A stretch of DNA of 64,000 bases from JBCFAY01 sp038562375 (GCA_038562375.1 JBCFAY010000006.1:1-64000), one strand, 5' to 3'. Shown: positions 16,124 through 25,375, counted from the first letter of the stretch. The notes: generated by a model from the sequence alone, not told the origin. Numbers and translations: made by a program.

Positions 16124-19100
16124 TTAGTCGGCGAATTTTTTAAAGTTCTCCGCCTGTTCCAGTACCTTCTCGAAAACCTCCTCGTCCCACTCCGGCGGGT
16201 AGCCATTTTTGTAGAGCAGGACAGTTAAATCCATATTTAATTGGTTCTTGATGTCGGTGCGGGTTGACCAGTCGGCGAATTGGGCTTTGTCATCCACCAG
16301 CTTTTTTATTTCCTTGGCAAGCACAAGGCACTTCTCGTCGGCATATGGAAAGCCGTGGTCGTCGCGCACTTTGACGAGAATGTCGTAGAACGCTTTTTCT
16401 TCATAGGTGATGCCGAGCTTTTCAAAGGACGTTTTATCCGCTTTCAGGTCGGCGAAAATTCTGAGAAGCTCGTCAGAAAGATCATTCACAAAATCAGCTA
16501 CCACTTCGCTGGTAAATACCAGTTTATCACGGCTGTTATATTTATCGACAACTTCACGCAGCCGCTTGTCAAACTCAATCGCCTTAACTTTATTTACCTG
16601 CCCATAGCCGGAAATCGCTTTGCGAAGCAGCTTCAGTAGGGCGTTGAACTTCGAAATCGGTAGGTTGACTTCATCCAGTTGCTTCATAAATTCCTCGCTG
16701 AACAAGTCCTCTGGCTCCCCAACGTTAACGATGTTTTCAATCCCCGTGCAGGTGATGGCATCCTGCACCATCCTTTCAACAACACCGTTCATCACTTCGG
16801 CATCGGGCGCGTCGCCCTTTGTTTGCTTATAGATGATGGAGCGGATGGCGAGATAGAACTGCGCCCTTGCCGTTTCCGAGTCGGTCAGTTCGCCCGACGG
16901 AAAACAAATCTCATACGCCGCTTTCAGCTTACGGGAGAGGTTCATGAAGCGGCTCTCCATGTCCTTGCTGATTTGCACATACTCGGCGGCAGCATCCAGG
17001 CACAGCAGCCGTTCCAGAGGTTCGCCTGTGAAAAACTTCGTGGCGCTGAAGTCGTGAAGAAGCTCATCGATTAAGGCCAAATGGTTGCGGAACACAGCAA
17101 GGGAAATGGCAATCTCATCCACAGGGCTTTCCTGTGGGCTACCGTATTTCTTGATGGCTTCGAGCATATCTTGCTTGATGCCAATGTAGTCAACCACCAG
17201 GCCCATGTCCTTGCCGTCAAAAACACGGTTAACGCGGGATATCGTCTGGATCAGCGTATGTTTCTGCAACGGCTTGTCGATGTACATGACAGACAAGGAC
17301 GGCACGTCAAAGCCTGTGATCCACATGTCGACCACAATGGCAATTTTGAAGTTGGAATTTTTGTTCTTAAACTGCCTGTCGAGCATTTGTCGGTAATCCT
17401 TTGTACCACAAAGGTCAAACAGTTCCTTTTCATCGTTCTCCCCTTGGGTTGCCACCATTTTGATTTTTTCAAGAGAAACCAGTTTGTCTAACTGCGATTT
17501 TGTTAATACAGCTTCGTTTTCAGCCTTGTGAGGCTTGTTCCAATCAGGGCGTAGCGCGGTGATCTCTTTCAGCAAACGAAAAGCCAGCGTTCTGTCTGCG
17601 CACACAATCATCGCCTTTTGGACGATTTGCGGCTTTTGCGCTGTCAACGCTTCGTAATGGCTCACAATGTCCTTTGCCAGTTTCTTCATCCGCTCGGGAT
17701 GACCGAGGACGCGCTTCATTTCACTCATGGCGCGTTTGCTTTCCTCAACCTGCTCGGGGTTCGAGCCTTCCTCGGTGCATTTGTCGTAATATTTCTGTAT
17801 CTCCCGCGCCTGTTCGTCGGAAAGGATAACCCTTGCTAAGCGTGGCTCATAAGCGATGCGGACGGTGATGCCGTCATCGCTGGATTCTTTCATTGTGTAG
17901 CTGTCCACTATTTCGCCGAATACAGCGATGGTTTCATCAATCGGCGTTCCCGTAAAGCCACAGTAAGTAGCGTTCGGGAAGCTGTCGCGCAGATATTTTG
18001 CGAAGCCATAGGACGTGAACACGCCTTTGTCGGTCTTTTTCAGTTTCGATCCAATGCCCGTCTGCGTCCGATGCGCTTCATCAGAGATGCAGATGATGTT
18101 GGTGCGATTGGACAGCAAGCCGGTTGATTCGCAGAACTTTTGAATCGTTGTCAGGAATACGCCGCCGCTTTCGGCACCGGTCAATGTTGCGATTGCCTTA
18201 TCGCCTGCCACCGTTGGAAGGTTGGATTCTTCTGCCTCTTTGGTTTCGGACGGCAATTCCAGAACCTTTTGTGGTGGGGGCAGCAATTCCATGCCCAAAG
18301 CACCTTGCAGTTTATTACGGCTCTCAATGCTACGCACATTATTGTCATGCAGATAACGTTTAGATGTAACAAACAGTTCCGATGTCTGCCTGTCCAAGTC
18401 CTCGCGGTCGGTAATGATAACCACGGTTGGGTTTTCGAATATATCCCTGTCTCGCGAAGCGAGTATACGGGAAAGGAACAGCATGGTGTATGTTTTGCCG
18501 CAGCCGGTCGCTCCGAAGTAGGTGCCGCCCTTGCCGTCGCCATACGGTTTTATGTGCGCCTTGATGCTGTCATACATTTTCCGTGCACCAAAGAACTGTG
18601 GGTAACGAGCTACGATTGCGGTTTCATTTGCGCTGTCATCCGGATAATAAACAAAATCGCGGATGATGGCGATAACCCGGTCTTTGGCGAACGCGCCTTT
18701 GATCATGGTCACCAATGCGGCTATGCCGTTGCTGACTTTTTCACTATCGCTGATTTTGTTCCACGCATAGTAGTATTCATATTTCGTGAAAATACTACCC
18801 ATACGGGTATTCGCGCCGTCGCTGATGACGGATAGGAAGCTGTATTTCATCAGCTTGGGGATATCTCGGCAGTAACGGATGGTTATCTGTTCCCAAGCGT
18901 CGTGGATAGTGGTATTCTCTTTGACTGCGGATTTGAACTCGAAAATCGCCACGGGTATGCCGTTGATAAACAGAAGCAAATCCGGGCGGCGAAGCCGCTC
19001 TCCCTGTACCGAATATTGATTTACCACCTTGAACATGTTGTTTCTCGGCGTTTCATAATCAATATAATTGACGTGCAATGCAAGCTTTGCGGGATCATCG

Positions 19101-19396
19101 CGCTGCAGGTCGAAGCCTTCATTAACCAAAAGGAACGTCTCGCGGTTGCACTGAAAAAGCGTCGCGGAAGGAATATTCTCAATACGCCCGATGACCTTCT
19201 CCATTTCGGTTTCCGTCAAATCAGGGTAATGTGAAGCCAAATACGCCCTCAGATCGTCTTTGAGCAGAATTTCCTCAAATGCCCGATGGATGTTCTCACC
19301 GAGGACATAGTCATAACCTTGCTCGGTGAACAGGTTGATGAACGCCGACTCCAATTCGGCTTCTGTAAATTGTCCTCTGACAAAGCTCCAGTCCAC
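16124..19396 (-). CDS. hsdR: Type I restriction enzyme, motor/endonuclease subunit
   Basis: A 1090-residue HsdR. The nuclease domain has RPD (Asp139) and FEFKSAV (Glu153, Lys155). The SF2 helicase motor has Walker A GATGCGKTYT (295-304), a DEAH box SDEAHRTQ (439-442), and the later FTGTPID and TISRVNRVF motifs. The C-terminal helical region binds the methyltransferase. It translocates DNA with ATP and cuts away from the recognition site. Translation starts at GTG 19396 behind AAGGAGG, 13 bases after hsdS. The frame is intact and full length. Confidence 0.95.
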   Translation of the reverse strand: MDWSFVRGQFTEAELESAFINLFTEQGYDYVLGENIHRAFEEILLKDDLRAYLASHYPDLTETEMEKVIGRIENIPSATLFQCNRETFLLVNEGFDLQRDDPAKLALHVNYIDYETPRNNMFKVVNQYSVQGERLRRPDLLLFINGIPVAIFEFKSAVKENTTIHDAWEQITIRYCRDIPKLMKYSFLSVISDGANTRMGSIFTKYEYYYAWNKISDSEKVSNGIAALVTMIKGAFAKDRVIAIIRDFVYYPDDSANETAIVARYPQFFGARKMYDSIKAHIKPYGDGKGGTYFGATGCGKTYTMLFLSRILASRDRDIFENPTVVIITDREDLDRQTSELFVTSKRYLHDNNVRSIESRNKLQGALGMELLPPPQKVLELPSETKEAEESNLPTVAGDKAIATLTGAESGGVFLTTIQKFCESTGLLSNRTNIICISDEAHRTQTGIGSKLKKTDKGVFTSYGFAKYLRDSFPNATYCGFTGTPIDETIAVFGEIVDSYTMKESSDDGITVRIAYEPRLARVILSDEQAREIQKYYDKCTEEGSNPEQVEESKRAMSEMKRVLGHPERMKKLAKDIVSHYEALTAQKPQIVQKAMIVCADRTLAFRLLKEITALRPDWNKPHKAENEAVLTKSQLDKLVSLEKIKMVATQGENDEKELFDLCGTKDYRQMLDRQFKNKNSNFKIAIVVDMWITGFDVPSLSVMYIDKPLQKHTLIQTISRVNRVFDGKDMGLVVDYIGIKQDMLEAIKKYGSPQESPVDEIAISLAVFRNHLALIDELLHDFSATKFFTGEPLERLLCLDAAAEYVQISKDMESRFMNLSRKLKAAYEICFPSGELTDSETARAQFYLAIRSIIYKQTKGDAPDAEVMNGVVERMVQDAITCTGIENIVNVGEPEDLFSEEFMKQLDEVNLPISKFNALLKLLRKAISGYGQVNKVKAIEFDKRLREVVDKYNSRDKLVFTSEVVADFVNDLSDELLRIFADLKADKTSFEKLGITYEEKAFYDILVKVRDDHGFPYADEKCLVLAKEIKKLVDDKAQFADWSTRTDIKNQLNMDLTVLLYKNGYPPEWDEEVFEKVLEQAENFKKFAD

Positions 19397-19409
19397 GGTT
19401 TTCCCTCCT

Positions 19410-20537
19410 TTACGCGCTCGCCGCTTCCTCCAGCGATCCTTTGATCAATATCGGGCACAGGTCTTTAATCGTATTGCCCAAGATGGTAATGTTCTTCTGT
19501 ATCAAGTGCCGTGCGTTGTAGAAGTTCACGACTGCTTGCTGTTGCGGCTTTGACGGCAACGGAATTTCAATCTCGTAGAACCGGTTCATTTCCAAACCGC
19601 CACGAACACTGCTGTCAGCAATGAACCACATATAACGATCACTTTCTTCTCTGTTCAGCCACAGCATAATGTACTCGGCGAGTGCATCCTCGGACTTTAC
19701 TCGAAAAACAGGGTATGCTGGTGAAATGATACACGGATCATCCTCATGATAAAGACCAAATGGGACCTTCTCATCACGCATTACGTGCATAAAGTTCGCG
19801 GCAAACTGGTTTTTTTGTATGACCTTGTACTTAGTCAAATCTGTCGTGCTGAGGTTTGCCACGGACGGCATAAATTCTTTGCTGATGTTAATGCCTTGGA
19901 CATTTGTGATTGCGCCATCGCGGTTGCGGACATCAATTTCCTCAAGAAGTTTTCCGACAGCAACGCGGGGAGCGGTATGCTTGAACTCCTCAATACTGGC
20001 GGCAATCGCTGTGTTCAAATCCTCCAGCCCGCTCTCGTATGTTCGCTGGTTGGCAAGCATGGCGTTGTATACATCGACGTACTTTTGCTGAATCGGGAGA
20101 GGCGGGAAGTTGATAGGGACATCACACATTTCTTCCCAGTTGAAGAACTCTGTTGCGCTGCCCCACGAATCCCAACGAGCATAGCGATCAAACTCTGGGC
20201 GGCGGAAGAAGATATTCAGGTAATCCGGTAAAAGAACAGATTTGTCCGTCACTCGGAAAACCACATAATCCTCGGTAACGATAAACACTTCATCAATGTT
20301 GTTGTATCCAAGACCCAGCTTTTCGCCCATGCGTGTGGTTCTCCGATTAAATACAAATTCTTGTGGCTCAACAATTTGGAAACGGTTAAACGAACGGTCG
20401 GAAATATCAGCTTTGGTCGACTGAATTTCCTTGGTGTTTGACACGCCGCGAACATCGTCAAACCCATACTTCAACTCTGTATTCCGACGGTCGACCCGTT
20501 CGATATACAACCCCAACTTCTGTTTAGTTAAGCCCAT
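19410..20537 (-). CDS. hsdS: Type I restriction enzyme, specificity subunit
   Basis: A 375-residue HsdS with two target-recognition domains separated by a conserved helix (NFPPLPIQQKYVDVYNAML, about 160-180). A second matching helix closes the protein (IPLPSKPQQQAVVNFYNAR), so it should read a split two-part site. I place the start at ATG 20537 behind GAGGGG; a TTG six bases upstream is possible. The gene overlaps the end of hsdM by 14 bases. Confidence 0.93.
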   Translation of the reverse strand: MGLTKQKLGLYIERVDRRNTELKYGFDDVRGVSNTKEIQSTKADISDRSFNRFQIVEPQEFVFNRRTTRMGEKLGLGYNNIDEVFIVTEDYVVFRVTDKSVLLPDYLNIFFRRPEFDRYARWDSWGSATEFFNWEEMCDVPINFPPLPIQQKYVDVYNAMLANQRTYESGLEDLNTAIAASIEEFKHTAPRVAVGKLLEEIDVRNRDGAITNVQGINISKEFMPSVANLSTTDLTKYKVIQKNQFAANFMHVMRDEKVPFGLYHEDDPCIISPAYPVFRVKSEDALAEYIMLWLNREESDRYMWFIADSSVRGGLEMNRFYEIEIPLPSKPQQQAVVNFYNARHLIQKNITILGNTIKDLCPILIKGSLEEAASA

Positions 20538-22131
20538 ACCCAATCCCCTCGAATGCCGCTTCCAGCATCTTCTGCGACGCTTTCTCCGCTTTCAGCACTT
20601 CACGCATTTCACCCTGTATTCGCGACATCTCAGCGGCATAGTCTATCTCCAAGTCGTGGTCGATGAACTCGATGTGCTTGCTCGGCGCAAGAGAATAACC
20701 TTGTTTGGCGATTTCAGCTTTTGTCGTCGAGCGGCATAGTTCCGGCACATTCATATAGCCTTCTCCCGTCTGCCATGAGGTAAATATCTTCTTGACGGCG
20801 GCAATTTGTTCGTCTGAAAACTGGACATACTTTTTCTCATATATATTGTCGTTCCAGCGGCGCAAGTCGATGAAAAGCATCTCGCCATGATGGTCGCGAA
20901 TATTTCGCCCGTTAAGAGTGCGGGCTTTTTTGTTGTTGGAAAGAATCCACAGCGTAACGGATATGTCGGTTGAGTAGAACATTTCACGGGGCAGGACAAT
21001 GATCGCCTCGATCTTGTCATTGTCTACCAATTGTTTGCGGATGTCCGCTTCCACACCGGGGGCATTCAACGCACCGTTGGCGAGTAGGAAGCCTGCGATT
21101 CCGTTAGTGACATCCAGTTTTGAGAGTATATGCAGAATCCACGCATAGTTGGCGTTGGACACCGGCGGAGCGGAGTAGCCGTCCCAGCGGGCGTCACCGT
21201 TAAGTTCATCCTGCGTTACGCCTTGGGCGTTCAACTTAAGGTTAAAAGGTGGATTCGCCATGATAAAATCCACCTTTTTGTCCTTGTGGAGGTCTTCTGC
21301 AAAGGTGGATTCAGGACGATCGCCGAGATTGTGGGCGATGCCACGAATGGCAAGGTTCATCTTGGCAAGCCGCCATGTGTCGGGGTTGCGCTCTTGCCCG
21401 ACCACGGAAATTTTCGACCGGTTACCGTTGTGCCGTTCCACGAATTTTATGGAAGACACGAACATGCCCGCGCTGCCGCAACAGGGATCGTACACCACGC
21501 CCGAATACGGTTCGATGATTTCTGCGATAAGGTGGACGATGCTCGCGGGCGTATAGAACTCACCCTTCTCATTGCTTGTGCCAGAGTCGATAGCGAACAC
21601 CTGTAGGAAGTATTCATATACGCGCCCGATTAAGTCGTGGTCGTGGAAACGTCGGTCATCAATTTTATTGACTTCGTCAATCAGGGATTTAATCTGTTCT
21701 GGCCGAGTGCCGAGCGTGGTATACAAACTCCGTAGTGCGTTTTTCCCTTGCGAATCTTTTACAGAAAATACACCCCTTAAGGGCAGATTCCCATCTTCTA
21801 TATCAGCAAACGCCTTGTCAAGAATAACGGCAATATCATTCGCGCTTGCGTGTTTAACGATATAGTTCCACCGCGCTGTTTCGTTCAAGTAGAACACATT
21901 CTCGGAGAGATAAAAAGACTTCTTCTCCAAAAACGCCGGAATATCGCCGTATTGCTCCTTGATAGCCTCACGTCGCTTGTCGAATTTATCCCCAGCGAAT
22001 TTGAGGAACACCAAGCCCATAACTGCGTCGCGGTTCTTTTCGTTACCGCCAACCGTACCGCGCAGAGCGTTACGGCAGTTCCACATTATTGATTCGAGCG
22101 ACTGCTCGGTCGTAACTGCTTTCTTAGCCAT
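20524..22131 (-). CDS. hsdM: Type I restriction-modification methyltransferase subunit
   Basis: A 535-residue adenine-N6 methyltransferase. It has the HsdM N-terminal helical domain (SLESIMWNCRNALRG), the AdoMet motif DPCCGSAGMF (215-224) and the catalytic MANPPFNL (291-298). In the operon it follows an HTH protein and overlaps hsdS. It protects host sites and, with HsdS, forms the recognition core of the complex. Confidence 0.95.
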   Translation of the reverse strand: MAKKAVTTEQSLESIMWNCRNALRGTVGGNEKNRDAVMGLVFLKFAGDKFDKRREAIKEQYGDIPAFLEKKSFYLSENVFYLNETARWNYIVKHASANDIAVILDKAFADIEDGNLPLRGVFSVKDSQGKNALRSLYTTLGTRPEQIKSLIDEVNKIDDRRFHDHDLIGRVYEYFLQVFAIDSGTSNEKGEFYTPASIVHLIAEIIEPYSGVVYDPCCGSAGMFVSSIKFVERHNGNRSKISVVGQERNPDTWRLAKMNLAIRGIAHNLGDRPESTFAEDLHKDKKVDFIMANPPFNLKLNAQGVTQDELNGDARWDGYSAPPVSNANYAWILHILSKLDVTNGIAGFLLANGALNAPGVEADIRKQLVDNDKIEAIIVLPREMFYSTDISVTLWILSNNKKARTLNGRNIRDHHGEMLFIDLRRWNDNIYEKKYVQFSDEQIAAVKKIFTSWQTGEGYMNVPELCRSTTKAEIAKQGYSLAPSKHIEFIDHDLEIDYAAEMSRIQGEMREVLKAEKASQKMLEAAFEGIGYGLN

Positions 22132-22159
22132 AAAACCGACTCCTTGGATTTTTGTTGTT

Positions 22160-22360
22160 TTATTCTTTAATCTTGCCTTCTCTCACCCACTCGTCGACCT
22201 CGGAGATTTTAAACTTGTATCGCTTACCCGCACGGTAAAACGGCAACATGCCCTCTTTAACCCATGTCCGAACGGTGTCTTCGCTCACAGACAGGTGAAC
22301 AGCGATATCTTCAAGATTTACCCATTTTTCAGGGGTAACCTTCTCAGGTTCGTCACTCAT
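22160..22360 (-). CDS. Excisionase-type HTH DNA-binding protein in the type I operon
   Basis: A 66-residue MerR/excisionase-like protein (helix_turn_helix 17 type): NLEDIAVHLSVSEDTVRTWV, then the wing GMLPFYRAGKRYKFKISEVD. Single-domain proteins like this occur next to phase-variable or mobile type I systems and may regulate or recombine them. It lies 28 bases upstream of hsdM and 52 bases after the preceding gene, in the same operon. Confidence 0.85.
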   Translation of the reverse strand: MSDEPEKVTPEKWVNLEDIAVHLSVSEDTVRTWVKEGMLPFYRAGKRYKFKISEVDEWVREGKIKE

Positions 22361-22412
22361 TTGGAATCCTCCTTTTTATTTGTGTTGACCTTATGAGTAT
22401 CCTGTTGATCTT

Positions 22413-23057
22413 CTAAGTAAGGGTAAAAACGCTGATACCTGCGTCATGCAGTACTTCAACTAAATTAATTCTCTTGATCGCCCAATGCGTCCTGTTGAGC
22501 TCATTGAATAAGGAGGCTCGTCCAAGTCCTAATTCTGCTGCGATCTCATTGATTTGTTGCTGTGGAACTGAGTTCAAAGTCCTAAAATATATCTTGATGC
22601 CATTATCCTGAATCTTAACATCCGTCACAAATCCATAGTAGGCGTTCTGAGTATCGTCTGTCCTACCATAAAAGTGGTTTTCACTTGCGAACAACGCAGG
22701 AAAAGTTTTTATTGTGGCTACAGCTTCCGGACTCAACGAGGCGAGTGCATCTTTCACTTCCTGTATAGTGCTTTCTGTTAGGGCACGATCTTTCGGAACA
22801 AGAAAGTGGTCGCTATTAAAAGACTCTTCACCAACAACGAATAGATTGTAATAGTCGCAATTAAAAGTTTGTTGAACGCCTGCAACAATTCCATTGTTCA
22901 ACGATTGTGCTCTGGGCATAAGGATTAGATTGACGTTCTGCTGAACGGTATTCGCTTGTGCAATTAGGGTATTCCCATCGCCCGGCAAATTGATTGTGGT
23001 CGGAGTGCTCGTTGCCGGGAGAACAGAATGGACTACTGGCTGCAGTTTAGAACTCAT
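22413..23057 (-). CDS. Unrecognised protein B of the type I operon head
   Basis: A 214-residue protein I do not recognise. The N-terminus has a beta-strand segment rich in Asn and Gly (TTINLPGDGNTLIAQANTVQ) that resembles the C-terminal tail of the preceding protein. The middle (NCDYYNLFVVGEESFNSDHF) and C-terminus (LFNELNRTHWAIKRINLVE) look globular; VPQQQINEIAAELGLGRASL may be a helix-turn-helix. ATG 23057 is chosen because GGAGG lies seven bases before it; it overlaps the upstream gene by 11 bases. It is probably a partner of the upstream protein. Confidence 0.55.
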   Translation of the reverse strand: MSSKLQPVVHSVLPATSTPTTINLPGDGNTLIAQANTVQQNVNLILMPRAQSLNNGIVAGVQQTFNCDYYNLFVVGEESFNSDHFLVPKDRALTESTIQEVKDALASLSPEAVATIKTFPALFASENHFYGRTDDTQNAYYGFVTDVKIQDNGIKIYFRTLNSVPQQQINEIAAELGLGRASLFNELNRTHWAIKRINLVEVLHDAGISVFTLT

Positions 23058-23958
23058 CCTTTCGACCTCCATTCTTGATGATTACGGTATCTACCTTATC
23101 AATAAAGTTGTTGTTATTACCGGTTACATTAAAATTGAAAAAGGTTGGATTGTTGTTAACGACCTGTTGTGTCGTTCCAGAATTAGTCCCAGCTTCTTTT
23201 TGAACTTCAGGACCGTCATCGTCAGAAATGCTTGCGTCAACAATTTCAGCTTCTGCCGTTTGTACTTGCGGTGCGCAATACGAAATACTGATCGGCCTTG
23301 TAATTGCTTCGCCTAAAGTGGAGGCATAAGTTCTGTCGCCGCCACTGGCCGGGCACCAATCATTATAGGTTTCTTGGCCGACCGTATTATCTGTCCTGCA
23401 GAGAAGAATAAAATGCCAGATGCCAAGCAAAAACGGCTGCAGGCAGATATTCGATGAGGAAAGTATGGCCGCTTTGGTCGTTGTCGATCCATCTTCACGA
23501 GTATATATAGTTTGCCAAGTGTCAATGGAATCGTCTTTATCAAGAAGGTCGAGTAGTGCTTTAACAAGCCATTCGTCCTTTTTTGTGCTTGTACCTATAT
23601 CAATAAAGTCCTGTGTAAAGTTAGACATGGCTGCTAATGCAGATGCGTACTCAGACTGAATTCGGTTGTTGAAGCTCTGTATTATTACCTTGTCGCTGAA
23701 CGGCATATATGTACCGCCATTATTCTGGCAAGATTTATATCTCGATGTATTACCCTTGAAAGTTGACATCATTGAAGCGTCCGGTGTCGAATAATCCGGA
23801 ACCGCAACCTTGATGAGAGCAATAAGGGTTTGTGGGTCAGATAGTCCGTCTGACTCACCCATATAATGTTCCCTTACTCCTTTGCGAGGCTTTCTGGCCT
23901 GCAGAAGCAGAGTAAAAAATGTTCCTCCGCAGAGTCGCTGTTTGGCTTCTTTTGTCAT
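23047..23958 (-). CDS. Unrecognised protein A, first gene of the type I operon
   Basis: A 303-residue protein of unknown function. The body is globular (GGTFFTLLLQARKPRKG, WLVKALLDLLDKDDSI, QPFLLGIWHFILLCR). The C-terminus ends in an Asn-rich strand (FFNFNVTGNNNNFIDKVDTV) of the type often used to tether partners in bacterial conflict proteins. No nuclease, ATPase or membrane motif is obvious. ATG 23958 with AGGGG upstream is preferred to the ATG at 24000. It is the first gene after the operon promoter, so it is expressed with the restriction genes. Its role is open: sensor, regulator or separate effector. Confidence 0.55.
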   Translation of the reverse strand: MTKEAKQRLCGGTFFTLLLQARKPRKGVREHYMGESDGLSDPQTLIALIKVAVPDYSTPDASMMSTFKGNTSRYKSCQNNGGTYMPFSDKVIIQSFNNRIQSEYASALAAMSNFTQDFIDIGTSTKKDEWLVKALLDLLDKDDSIDTWQTIYTREDGSTTTKAAILSSSNICLQPFLLGIWHFILLCRTDNTVGQETYNDWCPASGGDRTYASTLGEAITRPISISYCAPQVQTAEAEIVDASISDDDGPEVQKEAGTNSGTTQQVVNNNPTFFNFNVTGNNNNFIDKVDTVIIKNGGRKDEF

Positions 23959-24027
23959 TGCTTGTCCCCTAAAAAACTGCAACGCTAACATCTTTAACAA
24001 CCATAGCGCCGCAATGTTGCTAACGGT

Positions 24028-24060
24028 TGGATGCCCTTGTGAGTGATCGCAGGGGCATTT
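24028..24060. repeat. Hairpin in the leader of the type I operon
   Basis: An inverted repeat GATGCCC / GGGGCAT with an inner interrupted stem lies in the untranslated leader between promoter and first gene. It has a TTTTC tail on the plus strand. It could block transcription from the operon side or act as an attenuator. Confidence 0.3.
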
Positions 24061-24133
24061 TCATTGCTTCTGGATACCGCAAAATCGGTGTGGGCTGCTC
24101 ACTTTTGCAACTCCCACCAAACCGTACTAAACC

Positions 24134-24162
24134 ATTATATCGCGGATTAACCCAAAATTCAA
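24134..24162 (-). promoter_or_regulatory. Promoter of the type I R-M operon
   Basis: On the minus strand TTGAAT (24157-24162), exactly 17 bp of spacer and TATAAT (24134-24139) form a near-consensus sigma-A promoter. It would drive the eight genes down to the ATPase at 12419. Confidence 0.7.
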
Positions 24163-24246
24163 CGACATAATGGAAAATCTTACACCAGACAACAAATTTC
24201 CTCCCTGCGATTGCTCACGCAATTCAAATCACAGGAGGAAATCAAA

Positions 24247-24774
24247 ATGTCAAACAACGTCAATCAGAACCAACCCGCTGAACGCGCAATCTACCTCAAG
24301 GATCTGCACCAGTGGGTGCCGGTCAGCAAGACCGACTACGACAACTACTACCGCGACATCAATACCTATCGACGCAGACAACAGGAACACGGCCGCTGTG
24401 TCTGCCCTGCAAGAAAGCGCTACCTCTGCGACATGGACTGCTGGACATGCCACTTCCACAAAGCAGGAGACGAGCTTTCCCTTAATCACGCTGTGACCGA
24501 CGAGGACGGCAACGAAAAGAGCTGGCTTGATGACCTGCCAGACGATGCTCCCGGCGCTCAGTCCATCTTAGAGGAGCGCGCGTTATTGGACGCCCTTATG
24601 TGCAAGCTGGACAAGCTCGACCCCGACGGCCGCCGCATCTGCGAACTGCTGCTTCAGGACAAGTCCGAGCGCGAGATAGCTGTCATCATGGGGATTTCTC
24701 AGCAATCCACTATTAACTACAAAAAGAAAAAGGCGCTTGACTCTTTGCGCGATCTCCTGCGCGAGTACATCTAA
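24247..24774 (+). CDS. Phage sigma-70-like transcription factor
   Basis: A 175-residue protein. The N-terminus holds a Cys-rich segment (CVCPARKRYLCDMDCWTC) and the C-terminus a sigma region 4-like HTH (LDPDGRRICELLLQDKSERE, IMGISQQSTINYKKKKAL). Such proteins open the early region of many Clostridia prophages and probably control early or middle transcription. The start is ATG 24247 behind AGGAGG; an upstream TTG at 24211 is less likely. Confidence 0.75.
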   Translation: MSNNVNQNQPAERAIYLKDLHQWVPVSKTDYDNYYRDINTYRRRQQEHGRCVCPARKRYLCDMDCWTCHFHKAGDELSLNHAVTDEDGNEKSWLDDLPDDAPGAQSILEERALLDALMCKLDKLDPDGRRICELLLQDKSEREIAVIMGISQQSTINYKKKKALDSLRDLLREYI

Positions 24775-24783
24775 TACCCTCGC

Positions 24784-24817
24784 TTTCTCCGGCTGCCTTT
24801 ATTGGTGGCCGGAGAAA
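24784..24817. repeat. Stable hairpin after the sigma-like gene
   Basis: TTTCTCCGGC (24784-24793) and GCCGGAGAAA (24808-24817) form a perfect 10-bp stem with a 14-base loop. No T-run follows on the plus strand. It lies between the sigma-like gene and the first SD-sequestering leader. Confidence 0.45.
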
Positions 24818-24829
24818 AATTTCACCCAA

Positions 24830-24912
24830 TTTTCGTTCAAACAGCATTCTCACCTCCATTGGGTAGTGGAAAGGGCAAGACGACAAGCGCTCTTTCCAAG
24901 GAGGTGAAATGA
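24830..24912 (+). promoter_or_regulatory. Repeated structured leader, copy 1 (SD-sequestering)
   Basis: It begins TTTTCGTTCAAA and contains CTCCATTGGGTAGTG. TCACCTCC (24850-24857) is the exact complement of GGAGGTGA (24900-24907), the ribosome-binding site of the next gene. An inner 9-bp hairpin GGAAAGGGC/GCTCTTTCC lies between them. Two related copies exist at 29270 and 56040. The position before DUF2800/DUF2815 genes recalls the published DUF2800 motif RNA; identity is not verified. Confidence 0.65.
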
Positions 24913-25128
24913 ATGTATAAGTCACAGGCAAGAACCCGGAGCTGCGCTGAGGACGATGAACTCGTGGATGTTCTCACCGCGATTAGCGTCGTGTCCATGC
25001 GGCTGGCAAGAAAACTGACCTTGCTCGCCGGTCAGAGTCAATCTACGGAAGGAGGAAAAACAGATGAGCAAAATGAGCGATATGGCAATGGCCATCAAAG
25101 AACTGCGCAGCGCCGCTGCAGCTATTAA
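24913..25128 (+). CDS. Small phage early protein
   Basis: A 71-residue protein (DDELVDVLTAISVVSMRLAR near its centre) that I recognise only as a type often found before DUF2800 genes in Clostridia prophages. It has no known function. Its ATG follows the sequestered AAGGAGGTGA, so its translation is probably controlled by the leader. It overlaps the next gene by 65 bases in another frame. Confidence 0.55.
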   Translation: MYKSQARTRSCAEDDELVDVLTAISVVSMRLARKLTLLAGQSQSTEGGKTDEQNERYGNGHQRTAQRRCSY

Positions 25129-25375
25129 CGAAGCCGCAAGCTGGCTGGTGGAACAGTTCAGCAGCAATGAACCCTCATCGGAACCTGCTCCCTCCGAGTC
25201 GGTACTTTCGCTGGAAGCGGTCAGAGCAGTCCTTGCGGATAAGTCCCGCGCCGGTTTCACCGCTCAGATTCGCTCTCTACTCCAGAAGTACGGCGCCGAT
25301 AAGCTGTCCGGCATTGATCCGGTCAACTACAAAGCACTGCTTGCAGATGTGGAGGGACTGACCGATGCCACCTAA
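25064..25375 (+). CDS. Phage hypothetical protein upstream of DUF2800
   Basis: A 103-residue helical protein (AIKELRSAAAAINEAASWLV) with an acidic, Ser/Pro-rich linker and a C-terminal helix pair (VRAVLADKSRAGFTAQIRSL, LLQKYGADKLSGIDP). It is a regular companion of DUF2800, with which it overlaps by 11 bases. The function is unknown. GGAGG precedes the ATG. Confidence 0.7.
   Translation: MSKMSDMAMAIKELRSAAAAINEAASWLVEQFSSNEPSSEPAPSESVLSLEAVRAVLADKSRAGFTAQIRSLLQKYGADKLSGIDPVNYKALLADVEGLTDAT

Noticed and set aside
10543..24000. Treating the whole type I and DUF488 region as prophage cargo
   Set aside because: No att-like duplicate links this region to the recombinase end, so the left border of the prophage stays undecided.
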